NCBI RefSeq assembly: GCF_019748715.1
Contig: NZ_JACLBZ010000025.1
Span: 50,041-114,040 of the forward strand
Origin: Sporosarcina aquimarina
GTDB taxonomy: Bacteria; Bacillota; Bacilli; Bacillales_A; Planococcaceae
Direction of reading: 5' to 3'
DNA: 64,000 bases
The notes beneath the pieces are model-generated. The model saw only the letters and a list, made by a program, of their open reading frames with translations, made no database searches and was not told where the DNA came from. Below are positions 53,669-62,576 of the stretch, piece by piece (the first letter of the stretch is position 1; every line of letters starts with the position of its first letter). The position numbers and the translations under genes were made by a program.

Positions 53669-55117
53669 ATGGCTAATAAATCACTAGCGAGCTTACAAAC
53701 GAAACACTTACTTATTAATGGTGAATGGGTGGAAACAGAAGAGTATACTGAATTGCGTTCTCCGTATTCAGATGAGGTAATTGCCCATATTGCTAAAGCA
53801 ACAAAAACAGAAGCTGATCAAGCGATCGAAGCAGCCTTACAAACACGTAAAGTGATGGCGAAAATGCCTGCTTATCAACGAGCGGAAATTTTGGAAAACT
53901 TAGTTTCCTTATTGCGGGAGCGTTCTGAAGAAGCGGCTGAGATCATTGCTTTGGAAGCAGCAAAACCAATTGCAACTGCAAGAGGTGAAGTAATCCGAAC
54001 AATTGAGACGTATAAATTTGCAGCAGAAGAAGCGAAACGTATTCATGGAGAAACTCTTCCACTGGATGCGGCTCGGGGCGGAGTGAATCGCCTGGCCTAC
54101 ACCGTGCGAGAGCCGCTAGGAGTAATCGGTGCCATCACACCTTTTAATTTTCCGATGAACTTGGTGGCACATAAAGTCGGTCCTGCTATCGCAACTGGAA
54201 ACACAATTGTTTTGAAACCGGCTGCACAAACACCATTATCCTCTTATTTTATAGCGGAACTTTTATTGGAGGCAGGATTGCCAGCGGGCGCGATTAATGT
54301 CATCACAGGAGACGGCAGAGAAGTCGGAGATCAAATCGTAACAGATAATCGAGTGAAAATGATCACATTTACAGGCAGTCCGGCGGTTGGTATCGGAATA
54401 AAAAGCAGGGCAGGATTGAAGAGAGTGACTCTTGAGCTAGGTTCAAATGCAGCTGTGATTATTGACAGTGGCGTAGACCTTGATAAAGTCGTTTCTCGCT
54501 GTGTGTCAGGTGCATTCTCTAACCAAGGACAGGTTTGTATCTCACTTCAACGCGCTTACGTTCACGAAAACCTATATGATGAATTCGTTTCGAAAATCGT
54601 GAAAGAAACAAAAAAACTCGTTATTGGTGATCCGTTACATGAAGAAACTGATGTATCCGCTTTGATTTCTTCAAAAGACGTGGAACGGACATTGAGTTGG
54701 ATTGAAGAAGCAAAAAGACAAGGCGCAAAAGTGGCAACGGGCGGAGAAGCACAGGGGAATATCCTACTGCCAACAATCTTGACTGAAGCGGAACCGAATC
54801 AAAAGGTTTCCTGTAATGAAGTGTTCGCTCCAATCTTAGTCGTAGACAAAGTGAAATCAGTAGATGAAGCAATCGAGAAAGTAAACGATTCGCGTTTTGG
54901 ACTTCAGGCAGGAATTTATACAAATGATATAAGCACGGCACTATATGCAGCGGATGAGTTGTATGTAGGCGGCGTCATGATCAATGACATTCCAACTTTC
55001 CGAGTGGATAACATGCCTTATGGCGGCGTCAAGGAAAGCGGGAATGGAAGAGAAGGATTGAAATATGCGGTTGAAGAAATGACGGAAATGAAATTAGTCG
55101 TCTGGAATCGTAATTAG
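53669..55117 (+). CDS. Aldehyde dehydrogenase (second in cluster; semialdehyde/lactaldehyde type)
   Basis: A 482-residue aldehyde dehydrogenase with catalytic N160 (TPFNFP), E256 (TLELGSNAA) and C290 (NQGQVCISLQ). The QGQVCIS motif and the end of the protein (GNGREGLKYAVEEMTEMK) resemble lactaldehyde/phosphonoacetaldehyde-type enzymes and some succinate-semialdehyde dehydrogenases. The usual LELGG reads LELGS. It follows the 109-residue protein with no gap. In a ring-opening pathway it is the candidate for the last step, semialdehyde to dicarboxylate. Confidence 0.92.
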   Translation: MANKSLASLQTKHLLINGEWVETEEYTELRSPYSDEVIAHIAKATKTEADQAIEAALQTRKVMAKMPAYQRAEILENLVSLLRERSEEAAEIIALEAAKPIATARGEVIRTIETYKFAAEEAKRIHGETLPLDAARGGVNRLAYTVREPLGVIGAITPFNFPMNLVAHKVGPAIATGNTIVLKPAAQTPLSSYFIAELLLEAGLPAGAINVITGDGREVGDQIVTDNRVKMITFTGSPAVGIGIKSRAGLKRVTLELGSNAAVIIDSGVDLDKVVSRCVSGAFSNQGQVCISLQRAYVHENLYDEFVSKIVKETKKLVIGDPLHEETDVSALISSKDVERTLSWIEEAKRQGAKVATGGEAQGNILLPTILTEAEPNQKVSCNEVFAPILVVDKVKSVDEAIEKVNDSRFGLQAGIYTNDISTALYAADELYVGGVMINDIPTFRVDNMPYGGVKESGNGREGLKYAVEEMTEMKLVVWNRN

Positions 55118-55127
55118 GAGGCAATGT

Positions 55128-55403
55128 ATGGCTTACTACGCGGCATTTTTGCATATGATTCAGCCTGAAAAAAATGAGGAAGTCCGTCCGCGTCATATTA
55201 AGTACTTGGATGAGCTGGATGAACAAGGGAAGATCTTTGCCCGTGGCCCTTTTGCCGATCAATCAGGCGGATTAGTTATTTATCAAGCGAATTCTTATGA
55301 GGAAGCACTGAAGTTGGCGGAGGCCGACCCTCATGTAGTGGAGAAAGTCCGACGGCTTGAGCTTAAAGAATGGAAACCCATTATCAGTGAGGTTTTAAAG
55401 TGA
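55128..55403 (+). CDS. YciI-family protein
   Basis: A 91-residue YciI-like protein: RPRHIKYLDELDEQGKIFAR with its conserved His, FADQSGGLVIYQANSYEEA, and ADPHV with a conserved Asp. YciI domains have a ferredoxin-like fold; some act as small dehydrochlorinase- or muconolactone-isomerase-like enzymes. The ATG follows TTAGGAGGC and lies 10 bases after the second ALDH, so it ends this operon. A role on a lactone or enol intermediate would fit the PcaC-like protein encoded nearby, but this is inference. Confidence 0.87.
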   Translation: MAYYAAFLHMIQPEKNEEVRPRHIKYLDELDEQGKIFARGPFADQSGGLVIYQANSYEEALKLAEADPHVVEKVRRLELKEWKPIISEVLK

Positions 55404-55450
55404 CACTGTCTTTGTTGAACAAAGAAAAAGAGATAGGTTTTCCTTATTTA

Positions 55451-55469
55451 CTTGCATGGTACATGGTAA
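55451..55469 (+). promoter_or_regulatory. GntR-type operator, copy 4
   Basis: CTTGCATGGTACATGGTAA matches the shared operator. It lies 26 bases before the isochorismatase-fold gene. A good -10 is not obvious here (TTGAAC at 55415 is a possible -35), so this site may use a weaker promoter. Confidence 0.65.
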
Positions 55470-55494
55470 CGATTAACAGGAAGGAGGCCGTAAA

Positions 55495-56169
55495 TTGGAT
55501 GGACAGAATACAGCATTGCTTTTGATAGACCTCCAAAATGAGGGCGGTACGTCTGCTGTTCCTGGAATGGATCGAATCATCAAAAAGACAGCAGATTTAA
55601 TCAAAGTATGCAGACAAAAGAAAATTCCTATTATTTATACGCGCCATATTAATAGAGGGGATGGGATTGGGCTTGCGAACCGAGAACCTGTCGACCAGAA
55701 TGGAGAGCCTCTTTATTACCACACTGACTCCAACTCGATAGAAATTATCAGTGATTTGAGAAATCAACCTGGTGATATCATTGTAGATAAATATCGATAC
55801 AGTGGTTTTCATGAATCCAGCTTAGACTTAATGTTGAGAAGCTTGAACATAAAGAACCTAATTGTCGGTGGAGTTCTAACCGATGTCTGTGTCCTTTCGA
55901 CTGTAATGGACGCTTACTATCGTGATTATCAGATCGACCTGGTGAAAGATATTTGTGGAACTACTACAGATGGAGCGCATATGGCAGCGGTTTGTATGAT
56001 GGCTAATTGGGTCTATGATATTTCTATATTTGATGCCGATCAAATGTGCAATAAATTATCGGGAGAATCGTATCATGTTTGGAAATCCAATGAGCCGGAT
56101 GAATTACAATTTACACCTGATAATTTGAGAGAAGTGTATGACAAGTTAACAGTAAGCTGTACTGTATAA
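55495..56169 (+). CDS. Isochorismatase-fold cysteine hydrolase
   Basis: A 224-residue cysteine hydrolase of the isochorismatase/RutB/nicotinamidase superfamily with the catalytic triad D12 (LLLIDLQNE), K99 (VDKYRYSGF) and C132 (GGVLTDVCVLST). Members hydrolyse amides such as nicotinamide, N-carbamoyl compounds and ureidoacrylate. The TTG start is supported by AAGGAGG 8 bases upstream; an ATG at 55499 is out of frame. It has its own operator copy. An amide-cleaving step after ring opening, or entry of an amide form of the substrate, is likely. Confidence 0.88.
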   Translation: MDGQNTALLLIDLQNEGGTSAVPGMDRIIKKTADLIKVCRQKKIPIIYTRHINRGDGIGLANREPVDQNGEPLYYHTDSNSIEIISDLRNQPGDIIVDKYRYSGFHESSLDLMLRSLNIKNLIVGGVLTDVCVLSTVMDAYYRDYQIDLVKDICGTTTDGAHMAAVCMMANWVYDISIFDADQMCNKLSGESYHVWKSNEPDELQFTPDNLREVYDKLTVSCTV

Positions 56170-56333
56170 TCAATTACTTTTGGCATTATGGTGTCCGTAT
56201 TTTTTCGAGCCATTTAAATTCAGCCAGAGTTTAAACCTTCATTAAGTTCGATAAAACCATAAAAGCACCCCATTACTTATAGAAGTGCAGGACTTTAACC
56301 TTTCAGTTAAATTGTTAAAAAAGGAGGAAGAAA

Positions 56334-57785
56334 ATGAAGTCTATCGAAAAAGTAGAAGCGGAAGTAGGCGTAACGATAGAGGTAGATGCTAAAACACCAC
56401 TGAACAACCAACTAGATGCTACTACTGAAGAACATTACGCGACTGAAGAAGTCCCTATGAGTCAAAGGAATATTGGTTTTTTCGACATGGTGGCGATTTG
56501 GGTTGGAGCTAACTCAAACAACGCATCCTGGTATGTAGGAGGAACAGTAGCTGGGATGGCGTTTGCGGGTGCAATTGGGGTTACATTGATTTCCAATCCA
56601 ATCGCTTATCTAATATTGGCACTGGTAGGTTACATGGGTTTTAAAGTAGGAACCTCTACTATGGCATTAACTAGACCAGCATTCGGAATTAAAGGAAGTC
56701 TTCTCCCTACAGTTTTAAACACAATTGTTTTCCTAGGATGGGCAGTAGTTAATACATTTATTGCCGTTATTTCAATGAGTTTTATTTTAAAAGATTTATT
56801 TGGATGGGCGGCATACGGGGAACCAGGCAGCAAGGGACCGATGATACTTGGGATTGTATTCATGAGTTTACTGAACTTGCTGGCCGTATCATTAGGACGG
56901 AATTCCATTAAGATTGTTGAAAGAATTGGAATCGTATTGGTTCTCATATTGGGTGTCTGGATAACAGTTGTCGTCTTGAATACGCATCCGCTATCAGCCA
57001 TCCTGGATTGGAAAGCACCACCAGAATCTGTTGTGCCGGTTGGAAAAGCTGTGGATATTATGGCTGCGTTTAGTTTGGCTTGGGTGCTCGGGATTGCTGA
57101 GTTCACAAGATATACGCGGACAGCGAGAACAGCGACTGTCGCTCCACTTGTAGGGGCATACGTTTCACTTCTGTGGTTTGCTTTTATCGGAATTATCGCT
57201 ACGATTGGTGCAGCGCTTTCTACCGGGGTGTACAATCCGGATAATTCAGACCCCAGTTCCATCGTAACGAATTTGGGACTTGGATCGTTTGCATTGATCC
57301 TCATTGTAGTAGCGTGTGTGACGACTAACGTTGTAAACTTGATGGCGGCAGGAATCTCCATCACGAATGTGACGAAAAAGGTAAAGCCTTTGCATTCCAT
57401 TTGGATGGTGACCGTCCTAGCAGGATTCTTAATGCTCGTACCACTGTATCTAGCTAGTTTCTTGGATACGTTCATGGGCTTCTTGGATTATATCGGTATG
57501 GTTTTAAGTGCATTGCTTGGAATATTGGTAGCTGACTATTTCATAGTGAAGAAGCGCTCATATGATGTACGGGAATTCGAGAAAGTTGGAGGCGCCTACT
57601 GGTTTTACAAAGGCGTCAATCTTAAAGCCGTGGCAGTTTGGGCTTTGGGTGTTGTATTCTTCTTATCGGTTAGTAACTCGGGGCTCCTTAATAATTCAGT
57701 AGGGGCGGTATATCCAACAATTCTATTTACGGCAGTACTTTATAGTCTCATATCATTGAAAGGCAAGCAGCCAAAATTAACATAA
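56334..57785 (+). CDS. NCS1-family nucleobase/hydantoin-type permease
   Basis: A 483-residue NCS1-family transporter with 12 hydrophobic helices. Landmarks are the pre-TM1 segment EEVPMSQRNIGFFDMVAIWVG (split across 42-62), GANSNNASWYVGGTVAG near 62-78, MALTRPAFGIKGS near 108-120, and IAEFTRYTRTARTAT near 256-270. NCS1 carriers import cytosine, purines, hydantoins, thiamine or related N-heterocycles. AAAAAGGAGGAAG precedes the ATG. Together with BCCT carriers in the same region it suggests uptake of an N-heterocycle. It is followed after 39 bases by the flavin reductase gene. Confidence 0.9.
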   Translation: MKSIEKVEAEVGVTIEVDAKTPLNNQLDATTEEHYATEEVPMSQRNIGFFDMVAIWVGANSNNASWYVGGTVAGMAFAGAIGVTLISNPIAYLILALVGYMGFKVGTSTMALTRPAFGIKGSLLPTVLNTIVFLGWAVVNTFIAVISMSFILKDLFGWAAYGEPGSKGPMILGIVFMSLLNLLAVSLGRNSIKIVERIGIVLVLILGVWITVVVLNTHPLSAILDWKAPPESVVPVGKAVDIMAAFSLAWVLGIAEFTRYTRTARTATVAPLVGAYVSLLWFAFIGIIATIGAALSTGVYNPDNSDPSSIVTNLGLGSFALILIVVACVTTNVVNLMAAGISITNVTKKVKPLHSIWMVTVLAGFLMLVPLYLASFLDTFMGFLDYIGMVLSALLGILVADYFIVKKRSYDVREFEKVGGAYWFYKGVNLKAVAVWALGVVFFLSVSNSGLLNNSVGAVYPTILFTAVLYSLISLKGKQPKLT

Positions 57786-57824
57786 GAGAATCCAGTAAAA
57801 ACCAAAATGGAAAAGGAGAGATAG

Positions 57825-58343
57825 ATGATGGGAAATATTGAAAAACAAGATCTTTTTAAACAAATCATGGGGAACTATCCGACAGGAGTTACAATCCTGA
57901 CTACAACCAATGAAGATGGAACACCAGTAGGTCTGACAGTTAACTCGTTTGCTTCCGTATCGTTGGATCCGCTTATGGTACTGTGGTCAATCGATCATAA
58001 AGTATCTTCTTTGGAAGCGTTCACAAAAGGCGGGAAGTTTGCAGTTCACGTTTTGGCTGGCGAGCAGCAAGAGCTATGCAAAACATTCGCAAGCAAAGTT
58101 GAAGATCGTTTCGCTGATTGCAAATGGGAGCTTTCCGAAAATGGGTTGCCAATCATTGACGGTGCTTTCGGAGTGTTTGAATGCAAGACGTTCCAAACGG
58201 TTGAAGCGGGCGATCACACTATTTTAATTGGCGAAGTGATAGATTTACAGGCTGATACAACGAAAGAACCGATGCTGTATCACCGCAGATGTTTCGGCTC
58301 GGTTCCTCCTGTATTTTACGAGCCAATTAACTCTCCTTCTTGA
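57825..58343 (+). CDS. Flavin reductase family protein (reductase of the two-component monooxygenase)
   Basis: A 172-residue FMN-binding split-barrel flavin reductase. Typical segments are NYPTGVTILTT near 14-24, GLTVNSFASVSLDPLMVLW near 34-52, FAVHVLAGEQQELCKTFAS near 70-88, and the end HRRCFG. Such enzymes supply reduced FMN/FAD to LLM monooxygenases; the one at 49266 is the evident partner, although the two genes are 7 kb apart. AAAAGGAGAG precedes ATG codons at 57825 and 57828. A terminator follows at 58361. Confidence 0.9.
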   Translation: MMGNIEKQDLFKQIMGNYPTGVTILTTTNEDGTPVGLTVNSFASVSLDPLMVLWSIDHKVSSLEAFTKGGKFAVHVLAGEQQELCKTFASKVEDRFADCKWELSENGLPIIDGAFGVFECKTFQTVEAGDHTILIGEVIDLQADTTKEPMLYHRRCFGSVPPVFYEPINSPS

Positions 58344-58360
58344 TAATAGATAAGAGTAAG

Positions 58361-58398
58361 AAGCCAAGACTTTTTTCGAAAAGTTTCTTGGCTTTTTA
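58361..58398 (+). terminator. Intrinsic terminator of the NCS1/flavin reductase genes
   Basis: AAGCCAAGA (58361-58369) pairs with TCTTGGCTT (58386-58394), with an inner AAGT-type A/T stem, and a TTTTT tail. Confidence 0.85.
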
Positions 58399-58485
58399 TG
58401 TCTCAGGATACCTGCCTCCACACCGAGTCTTCAATTATTCAGACAATCGGAACACTTTGCTAAATTGGAAATACAAGATAATGCA

Positions 58486-58572
58486 TTGACAGTTCCACAA
58501 GTACGATATATTCTGTACTATAAGTTTTTGAATAGTACAGGCAACACGAATTCAAGTCGTGTTGCTTTTTTT
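58486..58572 (+). promoter_or_regulatory. Promoter/operator-like module followed by intrinsic terminator (attenuator-like)
   Basis: TTGACA (58486-58491) and TATTCT (58509-58514), spacer 17, are identical in pattern to copy 2. The operator position holds the diverged TTTGAATAGTACAGGCAAC (58527-58545). The stem GCAACACGA/TCGTGTTGC (58541-58549, 58557-58565) with a T-rich tail follows within 60 bases of the promoter, about 100 bases before the second BCCT gene. It would terminate the leader unless relieved. Confidence 0.65.
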
Positions 58573-58671
58573 TTTGAGATTGGTGTTGAAAAGTATGAGG
58601 AAAGGTGGAATCAAGGTTTACTCAGCATAACATTATAAATTTGTAACAAATCGAAATTTTGGAGGAGAATT

Positions 58672-60270
58672 ATGACGAAAGACTATTGGAAGAATATTCG
58701 TCAAAAGATAGATTGGCCTGTGTTTCTATGCAGTGGAGGCGTACTGGTAGCATTTGTGCTGTTTTCATTTTTTAAAGTGGATGCGGTCAGTAATTTTGTG
58801 AATAAAGGATTTGATTTGTCGATTCATTACTTTGGCGCGTACTGGCAGTTTCTCATGATGGCCACCTTTGTGGTGGGGGCGGTAATAGCAGGGTCCAAGT
58901 ATGGTAAGGTCCGCCTGGGCGATGCCAAGAAGCCTGAAATGACTTATTTTAAATGGGTAGCCGTAATCTTAACGACGGGACTTGGAGCGGGCGGTGTCTT
59001 CTGGGCAGCGGCAGAGCCGATGTATTATTTTCTGGACGTGCCCCCGATGCATAAAGGTATAGCGGGTAGCACCGATGAAGCGATCGGGCCTGCTTTGGCT
59101 CAAAGCTATATGTCATGGGGCTTTACTGCATGGTCTGTCTATGGTGCTATCAGTTCGATCATTTTGATTTACGCGCATAAACATAAAGGGATGCCGTTGA
59201 AGCCCAGAACTCTGTTATATCCGATATTGAAAGAAAGGATTTTAACGAGCAAATGGGGTACGGCAGCGGATGTGTTTTGTATTATCGGCGCCGCAGCAGG
59301 CACAATTGGTCCGATTGGATTTCTTGGGTTACAAGTCAGCTATGGGCTCAGTTCAATTTTCGGAATACCGGATACGTTTAGTACACAGCTTTCTGTGATC
59401 GTTATTTTGACAGGAGTCGTACTTGTATCCACGCTTACAGGTATTGAAAAAGGGATCCAATTTTTAAGTAAGCTGAATGTGAATCTAGTTGTAGTGATTG
59501 CCGCCTTCTTGCTTTTATTTGGTCCTGGTCTATTCATCATCAACTCGTTCATGTCTTCCTATGGTACGTATATTAGCGAATTCATAAATATAAGCACATT
59601 CCGTGGCGATGAAGCATGGCTTGGCGGTTGGTTGCTCTTTTTCTTCGGATGGTTTATTGGTTTTGGCCCGTTGGTGGCATTATTCGTGGCAAGAATATCG
59701 AACGGAAGAAAAATTCGTGAGATATTTGTAGTGGTTGCGGTAATCGCGCCGATCATTACAAACTTCTGGTTCACGGTACTTGGCGGAACAGGTATTTTCT
59801 ATGAATTAAATAACGCAGGTTCTGTCAGTGGTCCGTTAGAAGAAGGCGGATTGCCGAGCGCGATCATCGCCATCGCAGAGCAAATGCCTTTGGGAGCCAT
59901 CATGCCTTCTGTTTTCTTGATCTTGACAACGTTATTCGTTGTGACGACCGTAGATTCCATGTCATATTCCATTTCAATGGCTGTGACTGGTGACGGAAAT
60001 CCCCCTAAAATTATTCGTGTGTTCTGGGCTGTTGTTATGGCTACCATTGCAACGATTCTAATCAAAATAGGGGGTGGAGGCATCGGAGCATTGCAGTCGT
60101 TTGTCGTTATCGCTGCAATTCCGGTATCAATCCTTTTACTTCCCGTGGTGTGGTACGCGCCGAAAGTTGCGAAAGTGTTGGCTATTGAACAAGGGATTGT
60201 TAAGGAAGAGAAAGAGATTGTCGAGGCAGATGCAATAGATAGTGAAATGGAAGTAAAGAGTCAGTTGTGA
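58672..60270 (+). CDS. BCCT-family transporter (second copy)
   Basis: A 532-residue BCCT transporter, about 90% identical by eye to the copy at 46817, with differences mainly at the N-terminus and in the short C-terminal tail. It carries the same helix-3 motif GLGAGGVFWAAAEP and the same altered Trp box (LFFFGWFIGFGPL). TTGGAGGAG precedes the ATG. Its promoter module carries a diverged operator and a leader terminator, so the two copies are probably expressed under different conditions. It looks like a segmental duplication that included the promoter region. Confidence 0.92.
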   Translation: MTKDYWKNIRQKIDWPVFLCSGGVLVAFVLFSFFKVDAVSNFVNKGFDLSIHYFGAYWQFLMMATFVVGAVIAGSKYGKVRLGDAKKPEMTYFKWVAVILTTGLGAGGVFWAAAEPMYYFLDVPPMHKGIAGSTDEAIGPALAQSYMSWGFTAWSVYGAISSIILIYAHKHKGMPLKPRTLLYPILKERILTSKWGTAADVFCIIGAAAGTIGPIGFLGLQVSYGLSSIFGIPDTFSTQLSVIVILTGVVLVSTLTGIEKGIQFLSKLNVNLVVVIAAFLLLFGPGLFIINSFMSSYGTYISEFINISTFRGDEAWLGGWLLFFFGWFIGFGPLVALFVARISNGRKIREIFVVVAVIAPIITNFWFTVLGGTGIFYELNNAGSVSGPLEEGGLPSAIIAIAEQMPLGAIMPSVFLILTTLFVVTTVDSMSYSISMAVTGDGNPPKIIRVFWAVVMATIATILIKIGGGGIGALQSFVVIAAIPVSILLLPVVWYAPKVAKVLAIEQGIVKEEKEIVEADAIDSEMEVKSQL

Positions 60271-60314
60271 AATGTACCAAATCGCTCACTATTTAAATAG
60301 AAGAAACAAGAAAA

Positions 60315-60352
60315 GAAACAACGCGAATCGATAGGAGATTCGCGTTGTTTTT
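60315..60352 (+). terminator. Intrinsic terminator of the second BCCT gene
   Basis: AAACAACGCGAATC (60315-60328) pairs with GATTCGCGTTGTTT (60336-60349) and a T-rich tail. Perfect 14-base stem. Confidence 0.9.
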
Positions 60353-60454
60353 TATATCTTTATAGAGTTCCAGTTGAATTCAGAATGGTATTTACTTTCT
60401 ATTGCCGTGGTGACACGGGTACCCAACATGTTCCGCATCGTGAAAAAATGCTAA

Positions 60455-61783
60455 TTAATCAAGGGGTATGGCAACCTCCAAATCTTTCAACACTTTTAAA
60501 TAAGGCATTTCAAAAGTAACCAATGTCAATGGCTCATTCGGTTTGACTTTCTGGAACTCTTGGACGTAAGTGTTGGATTGAATACGCTCAGGATATCCTT
60601 GTGTATTGTTGGCTAAGTTATTTCCTTTTGCATCCTCCAACCAAAGTGTGTTGTATTGGAAATGTCCATCGTAAGGAAAATCACTTGCTGTTTCGAAAGT
60701 GAGCAGGGTTTGATTTTTTTCGTATTGAATATCTTTAATGATGATCGATCCCATGTCACCTTGGTCAATGGACATAGGCAATTGATCCGGCTGTAGAACA
60801 TTTTCCACTTTTTCGGGTGCTCCCGTGTCAACAGGCACTAGAAACGGGCTTACGGTCAAAGTCTCGGAGTCTTCTTGCAATGGCTCGTATCGGACTTCCA
60901 TGTTCATGACGTGTTTGCCATTTTCCACTAATCCTGTACCGCGACTGTCTAACATGGTCAAGGCATCGCCTTTGTCATTCAGTAGATTGAATTGAAGGAG
61001 ATGATCATCAATCATTTGTAGGCTCATTTCGTCAGGCGAAGTGAGTGTAAGCGATAGTTTAATACCCGCGGCGCCTATTTTCACATTGTTTATACTAATC
61101 GTTTGGTCTTGATAAGTTACGGTTTGATTGGATTCGATCGTTCGTGCGTCTTCTTTTGCCTTTGACACAGGTATTTTGAAATTCCATGCTCCCTGTACAT
61201 CGCCTATTTCATTTAGTCCTATTTGGAGATCAAATGAATCGGGCAGCTCGCCGACAGGGGCTATATCGATGACGCCTGCATATTGCGTGTCGGATAAAGG
61301 TTTTCCAGTTCTGCCATCTCCAAAATTGATTTCTTTCCCATTCACCTTCAGTTGCAGCTCTCCCAATCTTCCGCGCTCGCCGGTGAATTCTTGAACATAT
61401 CCCACCGATAGACGAGTACCGTCATAATAGACATCTTGGATGGTCAAACCAATCCCTTGGTCTGTAACGGTTTGCCCGATACCTTCCGAGAGACCCCGCT
61501 TGCTGGCAATAACTAATCCCATATCGCCCGCTACTTCAAACACGGAATCCAACACAGGGACAGACGATAAAACTTTAGCCATGGTAGGAGAGACGAAGGC
61601 GGAACTGATTGTCAGAAACGTGGTGGCTGCAACGGCTGCCAGCATTGGGTAAAACTTTCGTCGAGTGGTCTTTCCGTTAGTTTTCGCTTGTTTGACGCCA
61701 GCGTGGATGGCTTGATTCAGCTTGTCATGGGGAACTTCAATTTTATCGATCGCTTTTTTAATATCATGCAGTTGTTTATTCAT
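60455..61783 (-). CDS. DUF4179-type anti-sigma factor-like membrane protein
   Basis: A 442-residue protein with a short cytoplasmic N-terminus (1-43, Lys-rich), one membrane helix (about 44-66, in KFYPMLAAVAATTFLTISSA) and a large extracytoplasmic part starting with a DUF4179-like domain (about 45-140) and further beta-rich sequence. It overlaps the ECF sigma gene by 8 bases on the minus strand. This sigma/DUF4179 arrangement is typical of Bacillales sigma/anti-sigma pairs, so it probably holds the sigma factor inactive until an envelope signal. The signal is unknown. Confidence 0.87.
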   Translation of the reverse strand: MNKQLHDIKKAIDKIEVPHDKLNQAIHAGVKQAKTNGKTTRRKFYPMLAAVAATTFLTISSAFVSPTMAKVLSSVPVLDSVFEVAGDMGLVIASKRGLSEGIGQTVTDQGIGLTIQDVYYDGTRLSVGYVQEFTGERGRLGELQLKVNGKEINFGDGRTGKPLSDTQYAGVIDIAPVGELPDSFDLQIGLNEIGDVQGAWNFKIPVSKAKEDARTIESNQTVTYQDQTISINNVKIGAAGIKLSLTLTSPDEMSLQMIDDHLLQFNLLNDKGDALTMLDSRGTGLVENGKHVMNMEVRYEPLQEDSETLTVSPFLVPVDTGAPEKVENVLQPDQLPMSIDQGDMGSIIIKDIQYEKNQTLLTFETASDFPYDGHFQYNTLWLEDAKGNNLANNTQGYPERIQSNTYVQEFQKVKPNEPLTLVTFEMPYLKVLKDLEVAIPLD

Positions 61784-62303
61784 TGATGCATACCTCCTTA
61801 AAAGTAGTTCTCAATTTATTGATGGCCCGGTGTAAATTGGTCTTTACGGTGCCTTCCGGGCATTCCAAAATCTTAGCAATTTGTTTGACAGACAAGTCTT
61901 GATAAAAACGCAGCAGTACAGCCGTTTTGTATTTTTCCTCTAGTTGATCGATCGCGTTCAGTAAGTCCAATTTGTCTTCTGAAAAGGCAGTTTGATGTGA
62001 TTCAATTCTTTCCAACGACTCTTGTTCGATGGGGATCACTTTGTTATTTTTTCGAATAAAGTCTAGCGAGCTATTGATCAAAATTCTCGTCAGCCAAGTG
62101 GAAAAGTAAGCAGGTTCTTTCAAGCTGGAGATCGAGGTATACGCCTTATAAATCGTTTCCTGCACAATATCGAGCGCATCTGTCTCATTTTTCACATACG
62201 TAAACGCAATTCGGTACAACTTTTCTTTCTCTTGGTCAATTAATGTCAAGAATGCTTGATCATTCCCTTTTTGCGCTTTTTTCAGCAACTTTGAATAATT
62301 CAT
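61776..62303 (-). CDS. ECF-type RNA polymerase sigma factor
   Basis: A 175-residue extracytoplasmic-function sigma factor. Region 2 spans about 15-80 (YVKNETDALDIVQETIYKAY, STWLTRILINSSLDFIRK) and region 4 about 110-168 (EEKYKTAVLLRFYQDLSVKQ, LECPEGTVKTNLHRAINKLR). Nothing suggests an N- or C-terminal extension. The ATG is preceded on the minus strand by AAAGGAGTG. The overlapping downstream gene encodes its likely anti-sigma partner. It probably directs its own transcription and a small envelope-stress regulon. Confidence 0.93.
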   Translation of the reverse strand: MNYSKLLKKAQKGNDQAFLTLIDQEKEKLYRIAFTYVKNETDALDIVQETIYKAYTSISSLKEPAYFSTWLTRILINSSLDFIRKNNKVIPIEQESLERIESHQTAFSEDKLDLLNAIDQLEEKYKTAVLLRFYQDLSVKQIAKILECPEGTVKTNLHRAINKLRTTFKEVCINE

Positions 62304-62576
62304 AGTGGCACTCCTTTCGTCCGGACATTGGTTAGACTGTTTGCGAGCTGGTTTCGTTTCAAGTGAATTGAGGTAGTGGGCTTTAAATCATGATGAAGGG
62401 TAACTGTACAAGGAACAACCTTGTTTGATTTATTCTATAGTTTTTTAAAAACGATTATTGTACTTTCATTTTTCTCATCAGGCAGTTCATGACCTTTGAG
62501 AAATTGACAGTTTAGGAAACTCAAGTTTACACTGAGGAAGATTGAATATTTACTAAACTATAGGAGGGATGACAAT

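Noticed and set aside
56630..57475. Long minus-strand open frame of 281 codons opposite the NCS1 permease
   Set aside because: Shadow of the highly hydrophobic permease codons; it has no ribosome binding site or domain, and the sense frame is clearly the gene.
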